Assembly: GCF_900129555.1 (NCBI RefSeq)
Contig: NZ_FQWC01000008.1
Span: forward strand, 124,001 to 188,000
DNA from: Flavobacterium defluvii
GTDB lineage: Bacteria > Bacteroidota > Bacteroidia > Flavobacteriales > Flavobacteriaceae
DNA length: 64,000 nt
Direction: 5' to 3'
Of this stretch, positions 39,573 through 48,549 are shown piece by piece. The position numbers were made by a program, and so were the translations under genes. Numbering within the stretch: position 1 is the first letter of the stretch; every line of letters begins with the position of its first letter. The notes beneath the pieces were generated by a model that made no database searches, was not told the DNA's origin, and saw only the letters and a program-made list of their open reading frames with translations.

Positions 39573-42158
39573 TTATGCTGAATTTCTACTTGCATTTGTG
39601 TTTCCAAAAAGAGATCTTGTTACAATTTTTTCATATACTTTGATAAGATCTTCGTTAGGAGAATTTTCTTTGTTTAATTCATTGATTTTTAATAATGCAT
39701 ATTGCTGAATTGTTAACAATGGCAATACGATTCGTTCTCTTATTTGAATAGAAGCTATACCATCAGGGTAATTTTCCATCAGAGTTTTGTGTCCGGCAAT
39801 TTTTAATAAAAGACGTTTTGTTTCAGAGAATTCATCGTAGATAATCTGCCAGAATTCACCAAACTCAGGATCTTTTCTCATGTATGCTGTTAATGGTAAA
39901 AATGATTTTGCCAATGACATCATACTGTTCTCCAACAATGTTTTGAAAAATAACGAGTTGTGATATAGATCCTGTACTCTGTCCCACTGTCCGCTTTCTT
40001 CAAAATGTTTTAAAGCAGTTCCTACTCCAAAAAATCCCGGTACGTTTTGCTTTAACTGGCTCCACGAACCTACAAACGGAATTGCTCTTAAATCTGCAAA
40101 ATCTAATGATTCAGATTTGCTTCTTTTTGAAGGACGACTTCCAATATTTGTTTTAGAGTAATATTTCAGTGTACTCATTTTTTCCAAATATGGAATAAAC
40201 TTTGGATGATTTTTAAAGCTTAAATATTTATCGTAACCCAGATTTGCCAGTTGTGTCAAAATTTGAGTTTCTTCTTCAGTTAATTCGTTTTTTTCTTTAC
40301 CAAAAACCTGATTAGTAATTCCGGCACTTAATAAGTTTTCAATATTATAACGGCAAGAATCCAAAGTTCCGAAATTAGAACTAATTGTTTGGCCCTGAAC
40401 AGTTATCTGTATTTCCTGATTTTCAATTTTTGGTCCTAAAGAGGCATAGAATTTATGCGTTTTTCCACCACCACGTGCAGGTGGTCCGCCGCGTCCATCA
40501 AAGAAAATAGCTTTAATTCCGTATTTTCTTGAGATTTCAGTCAACGAAACTTTAGCCTGATAAATACTCCAGTTTGCCATTAAATATCCGCCATCTTTTG
40601 TTCCGTCAGAGAAACCAAGCATGATAGTCTGCTCATTTCCTCTGGACTTTAAATGCTTAGAATATTCTGGGTTTGTATACAACTGCTCCATAATTTGATG
40701 CGCATTTTGTAAATCGTCAACAGATTCAAAAAGCGGAATAATATCTACTGTTGGATTTTCCCAATTATTCAAACGAATCATGGCAAAAGTTTCCATTACA
40801 TTTAATGCGCTTTCGTTATTACTTATAATATAACGATTAGCTCCTTCTTCACCATTATTTTTCTGAATCGTTTTAATAGCCTGAACAGATTCTAAAGTCG
40901 ATCTTGTAATTTCGTTTTCAAAATCGGCAGGATTTAAATCTCCTTTAATTTTTGATAAAACATCGATTTTTTGATCTTCTGTCAATTCATAATAATTTTT
41001 AGGAAAAATATCAGAACCGGAATTCAAATAATAATTCACTACATCTTTAAATACCGCATTATGAATCTTGCTGTTTTGACGAATATCTAAAGTTGCAAAA
41101 TGGAATCCGAATAGATTTATTTTTACTAAAAGAGCTTCTAAATCGTCAAGATATAAAGACTGATGTTTTTCTATAATTATAGTTCTGATTTTGTTTAACT
41201 GCTCTAATAATTCCTCCAAAGTGATGAAAATTTCACCTTTAGAATAAAAAACAGAACGGTAAAGTTTATGTTCAAGATCAGCTACCAAAGTATCTACACC
41301 TGAGAAAGTTAGCTTTCTTTTTAAATTTCTCATTTCAACATAATAACACTTTAAAATCGAAGTTCTTAAACGATCTGCAACTTTAAGCGTAATTTCTGTA
41401 GTAACAAATGGATTTCCATCACGGTCACCTCCCGGCCAGAAACCTAATTTTATTAATTGATTCTTTATTGGATTTCCTTCATGAAGATTTTTTTGAAGGT
41501 AATGCACAATTTCTCCGGCAGTAGCATAAAATACATTTTCAAGATACCAGATCAAGCTTACTGCTTCATCATAAGGATTTGGTTTTTCATGCTGAATAAA
41601 AGGCGTTTTCCCTAACTGAGCCAGTAATTGCTTGATTTGTAACAAATCGTTTTGACGAATTGCTTCAGTCAAATCGTTTATAATTCCTAAAACCGGACCA
41701 GGATAAAACTGTGTTGGATGCGCAGTTAAAACCGTACGAACATTAAAATTTTCGAGAAAATGAACAAGTTCATCATCTTTTTCCTTTGCATCTGATTTTT
41801 CTTTAATATCTCTTAAAGATCCACGTCCTTCCATATTGTTAACTTCCGGAAAAGCAGCATCTTCAATCGCATCAAATAATACAATTTGACGTTCTATATA
41901 TTGAATAAATCGAAACATAAGATCGATTTTCTCAGTTTCTGAAGCATTGTTTAGAAACTTATTCGAAAAGAAATCAAAAATTTCTTTTGGAGTTTCCTGT
42001 TTTTTAAATCCCGTTTCGCATGTTTCTGTAAATAATGGCAGTAAAACTCCCGTATTATCTATAGAATCAAATGGTAATGTTATGAAAACACTATTGTAAA
42101 TGTGGTATTTAGAGAGAACGTCTTTGTTAAAACGTTCTATTTTTGGCAACGTGTACAT
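39573..42158 (-). CDS. ppc: Phosphoenolpyruvate carboxylase
   Basis: An 861-residue PEP carboxylase. Catalytic motifs present: VLTAHPTQ (about 140), GFWPGGDRDGNPFVTT (about 242), MLGFSDGTKDGGYLMANW (about 509), the Gly-rich loop FDGRGGPPARGGGKTHKF (about 553), GSRPSKR, and the end RSLFGNTNASRNSA. The usual C-terminal NTG is replaced by NSA. It makes oxaloacetate from PEP and bicarbonate, anaplerotic for the TCA cycle. It precedes the DinB-like gene, perhaps on one transcript. Confidence 0.95.
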   Translation of the reverse strand: MYTLPKIERFNKDVLSKYHIYNSVFITLPFDSIDNTGVLLPLFTETCETGFKKQETPKEIFDFFSNKFLNNASETEKIDLMFRFIQYIERQIVLFDAIEDAAFPEVNNMEGRGSLRDIKEKSDAKEKDDELVHFLENFNVRTVLTAHPTQFYPGPVLGIINDLTEAIRQNDLLQIKQLLAQLGKTPFIQHEKPNPYDEAVSLIWYLENVFYATAGEIVHYLQKNLHEGNPIKNQLIKLGFWPGGDRDGNPFVTTEITLKVADRLRTSILKCYYVEMRNLKRKLTFSGVDTLVADLEHKLYRSVFYSKGEIFITLEELLEQLNKIRTIIIEKHQSLYLDDLEALLVKINLFGFHFATLDIRQNSKIHNAVFKDVVNYYLNSGSDIFPKNYYELTEDQKIDVLSKIKGDLNPADFENEITRSTLESVQAIKTIQKNNGEEGANRYIISNNESALNVMETFAMIRLNNWENPTVDIIPLFESVDDLQNAHQIMEQLYTNPEYSKHLKSRGNEQTIMLGFSDGTKDGGYLMANWSIYQAKVSLTEISRKYGIKAIFFDGRGGPPARGGGKTHKFYASLGPKIENQEIQITVQGQTISSNFGTLDSCRYNIENLLSAGITNQVFGKEKNELTEEETQILTQLANLGYDKYLSFKNHPKFIPYLEKMSTLKYYSKTNIGSRPSKRSKSESLDFADLRAIPFVGSWSQLKQNVPGFFGVGTALKHFEESGQWDRVQDLYHNSLFFKTLLENSMMSLAKSFLPLTAYMRKDPEFGEFWQIIYDEFSETKRLLLKIAGHKTLMENYPDGIASIQIRERIVLPLLTIQQYALLKINELNKENSPNEDLIKVYEKIVTRSLFGNTNASRNSA

Positions 42159-42193
42159 AAATTCTTTATAGTTGGTTGGTTAATTGGTCATAA

Positions 42194-42222
42194 AAAAACC
42201 CCAAGAATAAACTTGAGGTATA
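42194..42222 (-). terminator. Terminator of the Lrp/AsnC-type gene
   Basis: On the minus strand ACCTCAAG-TTTATT-CTTGGGGT followed by a T-run. Confidence 0.8.
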
Positions 42223-42249
42223 TTTTAATATAGCATTCAAGAAGAGTTA

Positions 42250-42729
42250 TTACATATTTTTGAAAATAGTATGCATCAAACGCTTCTTATCGTTAATACT
42301 TTCTTCTAATGAAATCATTGTTTCAGTTCTGTAAACACCATCGATATCATCAATCATGAAAATAACTTCTTTTGCATGTTTTGTATCTTTTGCTCTGATT
42401 TTGCAAAAGATATTAAATTTTCCTGTCGTTACAGAAGCTACTGTTACGAATGGAATTTGATTGATACGCTCTAGTACAAATTTAGTTTGAGATGTATTAT
42501 TAAGAAACACCCCAACATAAGCAATAAATGAATAACCTAATTTATCGTAATCCAAGGCTAATGAAGACCCCATGATGATACCGGCATCCTCCATCTTTTT
42601 TACTCTAACGTGTACTGTACCAGCAGAAATCAATAGTTTTTTTGCAATGTCAGTAAACGGTACTCTCGTATTGTCTATTAACATATCTAAAATCTGGTGA
42701 TCTACTTCATCTAAACGAAATTTACTCAT
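42250..42729 (-). CDS. Lrp/AsnC-family transcriptional regulator
   Basis: A 159-residue feast/famine regulator: N-terminal HTH (LDEVDHQILDMLIDNTRVPFTDIAKKL, read as two pieces) with the recognition helix in SAGTVHVRVKKMEDAG, then a RAM (effector) domain from about residue 65 (YVGVFLNNTSQ...VTVASVTTGKFNIFCKI). It forms oligomers and responds to amino acids. Its neighbour ppc suggests but does not prove a link to carbon/nitrogen balance. Confidence 0.92.
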   Translation of the reverse strand: MSKFRLDEVDHQILDMLIDNTRVPFTDIAKKLLISAGTVHVRVKKMEDAGIIMGSSLALDYDKLGYSFIAYVGVFLNNTSQTKFVLERINQIPFVTVASVTTGKFNIFCKIRAKDTKHAKEVIFMIDDIDGVYRTETMISLEESINDKKRLMHTIFKNM

Positions 42730-42806
42730 AATTCTTTAATTAATATTACTAATTGCTATTACAAAGTATAAAAATATATATAAAAAATAACAAATTCACA
42801 TAAAAA

Positions 42807-43961
42807 TTAACTTTTTATCAACCCGTTAACAAATTTAATGTTTTTATTTAAATAAAAATTTGCTTTTTGGTTCATTTTCGGAATATTAGAATAATCATCA
42901 GAATAAACAGCTTCTTTTCCGTCATATTCGTAATGACCAAAATAATTTTCCAATTCGCCAGCTTCTACTATATAAGCATTAAAATGAATCTTATTTTCAA
43001 TCAATTCTTCTTTGTATTGTGCGACAAAATTCGTAATAATTTCGATACCATCATAATTTATTTTGATATTTTTATACATAAAATCATAAAAAACCACTTT
43101 ATTTTGTGAAATATTCAAATAATCAGAATTTCTATTGACAACTAAATCGTTTTCGTTTATGAGTTTAAACGCCGAAATTAGTGAGAAAAATATGTATTTT
43201 CGGGTAACTTCTCTATCGTAATCATTTGGAAAATGTCCGGCTTCAAACAAAATAGTAGGAACTCCTAAAAACTGAAAAGTATCTCCTATACAGTTTATAT
43301 TAAATGAATCATCAAATCGCCCAACTTGTCCGGGAATATATTTCTGTAAAACATCATTAATTCCTGTAATCAAATTAATTGCTTTTTGTCTGTTTTCATT
43401 CACTTCTCTTTCTTCATTATAAGATGGAGCCAGAAAAGAAACCGTTGCAGGCTTTCCTGTATCTCCTGCGCCAAAAATTGTACGTTGATCGTGAAGATTA
43501 AAACAAAAATGAGGTTTAAAATCCTCAAAAACGGCTCTTAAAACATTACTTTCTGGTTGAGTAAGGTTTTGAGAGTCACGATTTAAGTCAATTTTATTGG
43601 CATTTTCGCGCGTATATAGTCTTGCTCCATCCGGATTTAAAATCGGAATCATATAAAAGGTAAACGCAGAAAGCATTTCCTGTGCAAAATCAGATTTGCT
43701 GTTTAAGACGTTTATGAAATCAAAAAGTGCTTTTGTAGTGGTGCTTTCGTTTCCGTGCATTTGCGACCATAAATAAATGCGTGTTTTTCCCGTACCAATT
43801 TCGTAACTATATATAGGTTCTCCTAAAACAGATTTTCCAATAATCTTAACCTGATTATTAGTATTTAACTTATCTAATAAAGGTTGGATATGATCTAAAT
43901 TGAGATAACGGCCTTCAATTGACTGCTCTTTGTTTTGGTTAAATAATTCTTCTAAATTCAT
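42807..43961 (-). CDS. M14-family zinc carboxypeptidase
   Basis: A 384-residue M14 peptidase. The zinc ligands appear in MHGNES (His-x-x-Glu, about 68-71) and HDQRTIFG (late His); the catalytic Glu is in ILFEAGHFPND, and NPDGARLYTRENAN supplies substrate-binding Asn/Arg. There is no signal peptide, so it should act in the cytoplasm, cutting C-terminal or amide-linked residues from a peptide or cell-wall fragment. It is divergent from the XRE regulator at 44274, and two 16-bp palindromes lie just upstream of its start. Confidence 0.85.
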   Translation of the reverse strand: MNLEELFNQNKEQSIEGRYLNLDHIQPLLDKLNTNNQVKIIGKSVLGEPIYSYEIGTGKTRIYLWSQMHGNESTTTKALFDFINVLNSKSDFAQEMLSAFTFYMIPILNPDGARLYTRENANKIDLNRDSQNLTQPESNVLRAVFEDFKPHFCFNLHDQRTIFGAGDTGKPATVSFLAPSYNEEREVNENRQKAINLITGINDVLQKYIPGQVGRFDDSFNINCIGDTFQFLGVPTILFEAGHFPNDYDREVTRKYIFFSLISAFKLINENDLVVNRNSDYLNISQNKVVFYDFMYKNIKINYDGIEIITNFVAQYKEELIENKIHFNAYIVEAGELENYFGHYEYDGKEAVYSDDYSNIPKMNQKANFYLNKNIKFVNGLIKS

Positions 43962-44273
43962 TGCGTTTTGATTAGTTTACAAAAGTAAACATCTTTATTT
44001 TTACAATTGTAAACTTTTAAAATAACTTCTAATTGATATTTGTAAACAGTAATTTGTATAGTTTAAGGCCATATTTTACAAATTAAATTAACATATGTAA
44101 TTACTTTATATATAAATGAGTAAAATGCTTGTTTTCAATAAATTAAAATATATTATATAAAGTTATAATTGGGTATATTATGTGATAAATAGTGTAATTA
44201 TTAAACTAGAATTGGTTTATCGAATCTTTTTAGTTACATTTGTAAACATGTCTAATTTGAATTAAAATTTACA
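43962..44273. promoter_or_regulatory. Divergent control region with four GTTTAC-N4-GTAAAC-type palindromes
   Basis: No gene lies here. Sites: 43975-43990 GTTTACAAAAGTAAAC; 43999-44014 TTTTACAATTGTAAAC; 44232-44247 AGTTACATTTGTAAAC; 44267-44282 ATTTACAATGGTAAAC. The first two are 14-38 bp from the peptidase start. The third covers a -7 box TACATTTG (44235-44242, with TTG at 44212-44214), and the fourth covers the regulator's ATG. A shared dimeric repressor, most simply the XRE protein, would control both genes. Confidence 0.7.
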
Positions 44274-44723
44274 ATGGTAAACATAGATGATTTTGTAAAA
44301 AGATTAGAAATAATACTCGATTATTATGGACTAAATGCTTCTTCGTTTGCAGACAAAATTGGAGTACAGCGTTCGAGTATGTCGCACCTTCTCTCTGGCA
44401 GAAACAAACCAAGTCTTGATTTTGTAATGAAAATTCTAGATGTTTTTCCAGAAGTCGATTTATACTGGATTTTAATTGGCAAAGGCAATTTTCCAAAATT
44501 AGAAAACGAAAAGATTTCTGATTTTAAAATTTCTGACTCTCCTATTCTATCAAAAGAAAATTATTCTGGTGATAATTTATTTTCTCAATTAAACGATCAT
44601 GCAGAAAAAACAATAAAAAATTTAAAAGAAACAAAAAGCTCCAATTTTGGTTCTGAAGAAGACGAAATTGAAAAAATTGTAATTTTCTATAAAAACGGAA
44701 CTTTTAAAGCGTATGTACCATAG
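44274..44723 (+). CDS. XRE-family HTH transcriptional regulator
   Basis: A 149-residue regulator. The N-terminal Cro/C1 HTH runs from FVKRLEIILDYYGLNASSFADK (quoted in pieces: ASSFADKIGVQRSSMSHLLSG is the HTH core, about 24-44) through PSLDFVMKILDVFP. A Ser/Asn/Lys-rich linker and a short beta-like tail (IEKIVIFYKNGTFKAYV) follow. One palindrome overlaps its ATG and another its promoter, fitting autorepression. The role is inferred; the partner gene is the divergent M14 peptidase. Confidence 0.87.
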   Translation: MVNIDDFVKRLEIILDYYGLNASSFADKIGVQRSSMSHLLSGRNKPSLDFVMKILDVFPEVDLYWILIGKGNFPKLENEKISDFKISDSPILSKENYSGDNLFSQLNDHAEKTIKNLKETKSSNFGSEEDEIEKIVIFYKNGTFKAYVP

Positions 44724-44806
44724 CTCAAAAATTTCGCGTATTTGAAAATTTTTAAAAATATTTTTCATTTAAGCGATTCTCACGAATCGAAAAAAATATC
44801 GAAAAT

Positions 44807-45358
44807 TTAGACTTGAATTCCGTTTTCAGGAATTTTTCCCAAAACACCTTTATAATGTTGTTTTAAAATTTCCCAGTCAGCCTCATAATTTCCTGTTGGA
44901 TAAAATGGCTTACCTAAATTAACTTCTTTTTTACCCCAGTCAAAAGCTACTGGAACAATTGGCACATTTGCTTTAAGCGCGATATAATAAAAACCGGTTT
45001 TAATTTCTTTTACCTCTTTTCGCGTTCCTTCTGGAGCAACTGCCAAACGAAAAACTTCTTTACGATCAAAAATGGCTGCGATAGAATCTACTTTATTTAA
45101 CCTGCTGGAACGATCTATTGGTTCGCCGCCTACATTTCTGAAATAATAACCAAACGGAAATCTAAACAATTCCTTTTTTCCAACCCAATTCATTTGCAAG
45201 CCAGAAATTCCGCGTGTCAACAATCCAATATAAAAATCATGATTGCTCGTATGAGGCATTACCATTAATATACATTTTTTCACTTCAGCGTTCTCTATTC
45301 CCACTATTTTCCAGCCCATTAGCTTAAAAAAGATGAATTTGTATAATATTTTCTTCAT
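44807..45358 (-). CDS. PlsC-like 1-acyl-glycerol-phosphate acyltransferase
   Basis: About 183 residues with the PlsC acyltransferase motifs: motif I HTSNHD (His-x4-Asp), motif III APEGTR and a late Pro-containing motif (ANVPIVPVAFDWG). It is expected at the membrane, transferring acyl chains to lysophospholipid or related acceptors. I use the ATG at 45358; the longer frame starting at GTG (45418) would overlap the divergent methyltransferase-like gene. Confidence 0.83.
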   Translation of the reverse strand: MKKILYKFIFFKLMGWKIVGIENAEVKKCILMVMPHTSNHDFYIGLLTRGISGLQMNWVGKKELFRFPFGYYFRNVGGEPIDRSSRLNKVDSIAAIFDRKEVFRLAVAPEGTRKEVKEIKTGFYYIALKANVPIVPVAFDWGKKEVNLGKPFYPTGNYEADWEILKQHYKGVLGKIPENGIQV

Positions 45359-45425
45359 TAAAATTTGATATTTCTTGCAAAATAAAAGATTTAAAATGGT
45401 ATTTTTGAGTAAAAGCACTACAAAA

Positions 45426-46091
45426 ATGATTCAAAAATTGTTCAGTTATCTTTACCCAATTAAAATCTTCAAAAAAAAATCGGCCCGAAGCAAAGTCATC
45501 GAAGTTACCTGGGCAAATGGAGAGCTGGTCTTAGATTCTGAAAACACAAATTACTCATACGGAAGCTTACAGCGTATATTAAGGTATGGTCTTCGAAATA
45601 TTGGCTATGATAAAGTTTTAGAAATGAATCATATTCTGGTTCTTGGAGTTGCCGGCGGAAGTGTCATCAAAACCTTAGTTGACGAAATTGATTATAAAGG
45701 TAAAATTACCGGAGTAGAAATTGATCCGGATATGATTCAAATTGCCAATCAATATTTTAACCTCAATAAAATAAAACAACTTGATATCGTTATTGATGAT
45801 GCTTTTGAATTTGTTTTAAAAACAAAAGATTGCTATGATTTAATAATTATTGATATTTTTGAAGATACCAATATGCCAAACTTTTTATTTGAAAAGTTTT
45901 TTAGCGAACGAGTTTGTTACCTTTTAAAAGAGCATGGCTTCATTTTATTTAATACCATGATTCTTGATGAAGCACATAATGTTCGAAACAGAAAATATAT
46001 AACCGAAATAAATCCAAAATTATTTACTTCAAAAATGCTTCCGCGTATTGAAGTTCATAATGAATTAATAATAATCGAAAAAGTAGCCTAA
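45426..46091 (+). CDS. Spermidine-synthase-like methyltransferase-fold protein
   Basis: About 221 residues with a class I methyltransferase/SpeE core: ILVLGVAGGSVIKTL (GxGGG-type motif), ITGVEIDPDMIQIA (acidic loop), DDAFEFV and LIIIDIFED. The N-terminal beta part of SpeE is short, and the conserved gatekeeping Asp is present, but it could be an aminopropyltransferase or another methyltransferase-like enzyme. The ATG at 45426 is preferred; starts further upstream overlap the divergent acyltransferase. The M23 peptidase gene follows at 10 bp. Confidence 0.75.
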   Translation: MIQKLFSYLYPIKIFKKKSARSKVIEVTWANGELVLDSENTNYSYGSLQRILRYGLRNIGYDKVLEMNHILVLGVAGGSVIKTLVDEIDYKGKITGVEIDPDMIQIANQYFNLNKIKQLDIVIDDAFEFVLKTKDCYDLIIIDIFEDTNMPNFLFEKFFSERVCYLLKEHGFILFNTMILDEAHNVRNRKYITEINPKLFTSKMLPRIEVHNELIIIEKVA

Positions 46092-46101
46092 ACTGTAATT
46101 T

Positions 46102-46779
46102 ATGAAATCCCTTATATCAATATTAAAAGCCTTACCACCTACTAAAATTATCGATTCCTCAATTGATTTTTCAAAATACCTTCCTTTAGATTTATCTATT
46201 ACCAATGCAGAATTAGTTGAAAGTAAACCCGAAACATCTGATGAATTTGAGCGTTTTATTTTTGGCTATTTAGCAAATAACAATGCAGAAGTTGCTTATG
46301 GCGGTTATATAGAAGGGCGTAACTTATATAAAAGGAGTACAATTTTTAAAAACGATTCTGTTCCCGAAAGGAATATCCATATTGGTCTGGATTTATGGGC
46401 AAAAGCCGGAACTGCTGTTTTAGCACCTTTGGATGGAAAAGTTCACAGTTTTCAAAATAATGAAGGTCTTGGAGATTATGGTCCTACTATAATATTAGAA
46501 CATGAAGCCGAAAATGAAAAATTTTATACTTTATACGGACATTTATCGTTAGAAAGTATAGAGAACCTTAGTGTAGGAGCAGTTTTTAAAAAAGGAGAAC
46601 AAATTGCAACCCTTGGAAATTCAGAGGTTAACGGAGATTATGCACCGCATGTTCACTTTCAGATTATAAAAAATATGGAAGACAAATGGGGAGATTATCC
46701 CGGAGTCTGCAACACAAATGATTTGAATTTTTATATAGAAAACTGCCCCGACCCAAACTTATTATTAAAAATAACTTAA
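46102..46779 (+). CDS. M23-family metallopeptidase (no signal peptide)
   Basis: A 225-residue protein with a LytM-type domain: HIGLDLWAKAG gives the His-x-x-x-Asp pair (about 93-97), and HVHFQI the His-x-His motif (about 195), so the zinc site is intact. No N-terminal signal or lipobox is visible, which is unusual for a cell-wall endopeptidase. It may be exported in another way, act in the cytoplasm, or have another substrate. It is in tandem with the SpeE-like gene and the next lipoprotein. Confidence 0.8.
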   Translation: MKSLISILKALPPTKIIDSSIDFSKYLPLDLSITNAELVESKPETSDEFERFIFGYLANNNAEVAYGGYIEGRNLYKRSTIFKNDSVPERNIHIGLDLWAKAGTAVLAPLDGKVHSFQNNEGLGDYGPTIILEHEAENEKFYTLYGHLSLESIENLSVGAVFKKGEQIATLGNSEVNGDYAPHVHFQIIKNMEDKWGDYPGVCNTNDLNFYIENCPDPNLLLKIT

Positions 46780-47262
46780 ATGATTATGAAGAAAGCGGGA
46801 TTGATTATATGTTTGTTGTTATTAATTGGATGTAAATCGAAAACTGTAAGCAGAGATACAGAAGATTTAAAAATAAAGAAAGTTTCTAGTACCGATGTTA
46901 ATTCTGAACAGCAGCGAAAAGCTTATGAATTAGGTAAAAGAGTTTTAGAAACCTGTAATACGTCAAAATTTAAACCTTTTAATGAAACCGAAGTTACTCA
47001 GTCTGTTAGAGAAAATACAACCGAAGAACGATTGACTAAAACCTGTACAAGATTTAGACAATATTATGGAAGTTTCATAGATTTGAAATTAGATGGAGTT
47101 TATAAAACCAAAAATGAAGTTATTTACCGCTATCATGCTTTGTACAGCAAAAAAATAGCAAACAAAGAACTTCGTGTTTTTGTAAACGAAGAAAATTTAA
47201 TATCTGCCATTAAGTCAATGGATTGGGATGAAAAATTTGATGCAAAATTAGCCGACCAATAA
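46780..47262 (+). CDS. Putative lipoprotein (160 aa)
   Basis: Starts MIMKKAGLIICLLLLIGC, a signal peptide with a clear lipobox (LLIGC, Cys about 18). The mature part is helical and charged, with a Thr/Glu/Arg-rich block (TQSVRENTTEERLTKTCTR). No named family is recognised. Its ATG directly follows the M23 stop (no gap), so the two are likely co-translated. Confidence 0.72.
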   Translation: MIMKKAGLIICLLLLIGCKSKTVSRDTEDLKIKKVSSTDVNSEQQRKAYELGKRVLETCNTSKFKPFNETEVTQSVRENTTEERLTKTCTRFRQYYGSFIDLKLDGVYKTKNEVIYRYHALYSKKIANKELRVFVNEENLISAIKSMDWDEKFDAKLADQ

Positions 47263-47272
47263 AGTAAACTAT

Positions 47273-47797
47273 ATGAAATTAAAATTGCCGCTGTTTTTAT
47301 TACTGTTTATTTCGACTTTTACAAATGCTCAGGAAAAAATGAGTGTAAAAGGTTCTCAGCCATTTCCGGCAACACAGAACTATACTTTTATCTGCGAAAA
47401 ATATGCTTATACTGGTGAAACCGAAATTCAGATTGCAAAAACAGATAAAGGCGGCATTTTAAAAATTTCAATAGCAACTTCAAACGATCAGGCCAGAATT
47501 GCGGGCGGACTCTATGTAGACCTTGCAAATGCTGATGTAATCGCGTGTGTAGATAAAAATGTAAAAGAATCTGGTAACGGAAAAACAACTTCGTACTATT
47601 ATTTTACTCCTGCAGAATTTGCTAAACTTAAAAAAACAGATATTTATGCCATAAGATTTATCATAAACGGCGGAGCAAATACTTTTGGAAACCAAACCGG
47701 TTATTTTACGACTTACAACAAAAAGAATTATTTTTCAACAGCTTACGATAATTCAAAAAAGAGTTACGATACTGCAAAAGAAATTAGTGTTTTGTAA
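47273..47797 (+). CDS. Secreted hypothetical protein (174 aa)
   Basis: An N-terminal signal peptide (LFLLLFISTFTNAQ, cleavage about residue 19-20) is followed by a beta-rich mature protein with many Thr, Ser, Tyr and Asn. It is periplasmic or outside the cell. No family is recognised. It lies 10 bp after the lipoprotein gene, in the same operon as the M23 peptidase. Confidence 0.7.
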   Translation: MKLKLPLFLLLFISTFTNAQEKMSVKGSQPFPATQNYTFICEKYAYTGETEIQIAKTDKGGILKISIATSNDQARIAGGLYVDLANADVIACVDKNVKESGNGKTTSYYYFTPAEFAKLKKTDIYAIRFIINGGANTFGNQTGYFTTYNKKNYFSTAYDNSKKSYDTAKEISVL

Positions 47798-47848
47798 ATA
47801 AATTATTTATAAAAATAAATCTTATATTTATAATCTAATTTCAAATTT

Positions 47849-48319
47849 ATGACTCCCAACGAAGCTTTAATTACAAAGTTCTATACTGCTTTTGCCAATT
47901 CTGATTTTAAAACAATGGCTGAATGTTATCATCCAAAAATACATTTTATCGATCCGGCTTTTGGTTTATTAAAAGAAGAACAAGTTTCTAAAATGTGGGA
48001 AATGCTTTTGTCAAGAAGTAAAGGAAATATCAAGATTGAATTCTTTGATGTAAAAGCCGACGAATTTACAGGCTCGGCAAAATGGGTAGCTACCTATAAT
48101 TTCAGCAAAACAAATCGTAACGTTGTAAACCGAATTTCTGCCGAATTTGTTTTTCAGGATGGACTAATCATCAAGCATACTGATAATTTTGATGTTTGGA
48201 AATGGTCAAAACAAGCTTTTGGTCCAACCGGATATTTATTAGGCTGGACAGGGTTTTTCCATAAAAAAATTCAGGAACAAGCATTATTATCCCTAAAGAA
48301 ATTTCAGGAATCAAAATAA
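47849..48319 (+). CDS. SnoaL/NTF2-like protein
   Basis: A 156-residue NTF2-like protein: ALITKFYTAFANSDFKTMAECYHPKIHFIDPAF start (FYTAFANSDFKTMAECYHPK read in part), with the typical sheet and a final GFFHKKIQEQALLSLKKF helix. It contains the NAD-like W-x-x-x-Y-x-F pattern seen in nuclear transport factor 2 relatives. Probable small-molecule-binding protein of unknown role. A long REP-like inverted repeat follows. Confidence 0.8.
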   Translation: MTPNEALITKFYTAFANSDFKTMAECYHPKIHFIDPAFGLLKEEQVSKMWEMLLSRSKGNIKIEFFDVKADEFTGSAKWVATYNFSKTNRNVVNRISAEFVFQDGLIIKHTDNFDVWKWSKQAFGPTGYLLGWTGFFHKKIQEQALLSLKKFQESK

Positions 48320-48339
48320 ACTTAAAATCTTATTGTTTT

Positions 48340-48537
48340 TAACGCTAAGTTCACCAAGGATTTTTCGCAAAGCACGCTAAGTGTTGTTTGAGAATATCAA
48401 TTATAAAAACAAACCCGACAGGTTTTTAAAACCTGTCGGGTTTTCTATAGATAAAGCTTTGTGAAACTTAAAAAACTTGCTTTTCAAGCTAAATTCTTCG
48501 CGTGCTTTGCGAAAAATTCTTGGTGAACTTTGCGGTT
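48340..48537. repeat. Long imperfect inverted repeat containing a perfect inner hairpin
   Basis: Outer arms TAACGCTAAGTTCACCAAGG...TCGCAAAGCACGC (48340-48377) and GCGTGCTTTGCGA...CTTGGTGAACTTTGCGGTTA (48500-48537) are near complements. The inner hairpin AAACCCGACAGGTTTTTAAAACCTGTCGGGTTTT, described by its halves AAACCCGACAGG (48411-) and CCTGTCGGGTTTT (-48444), is a strong terminator. It shares CGCAAAG and GCTAAG words with 2690-2827. Confidence 0.8.
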
Positions 48538-48549
48538 AAATCAAAAATA

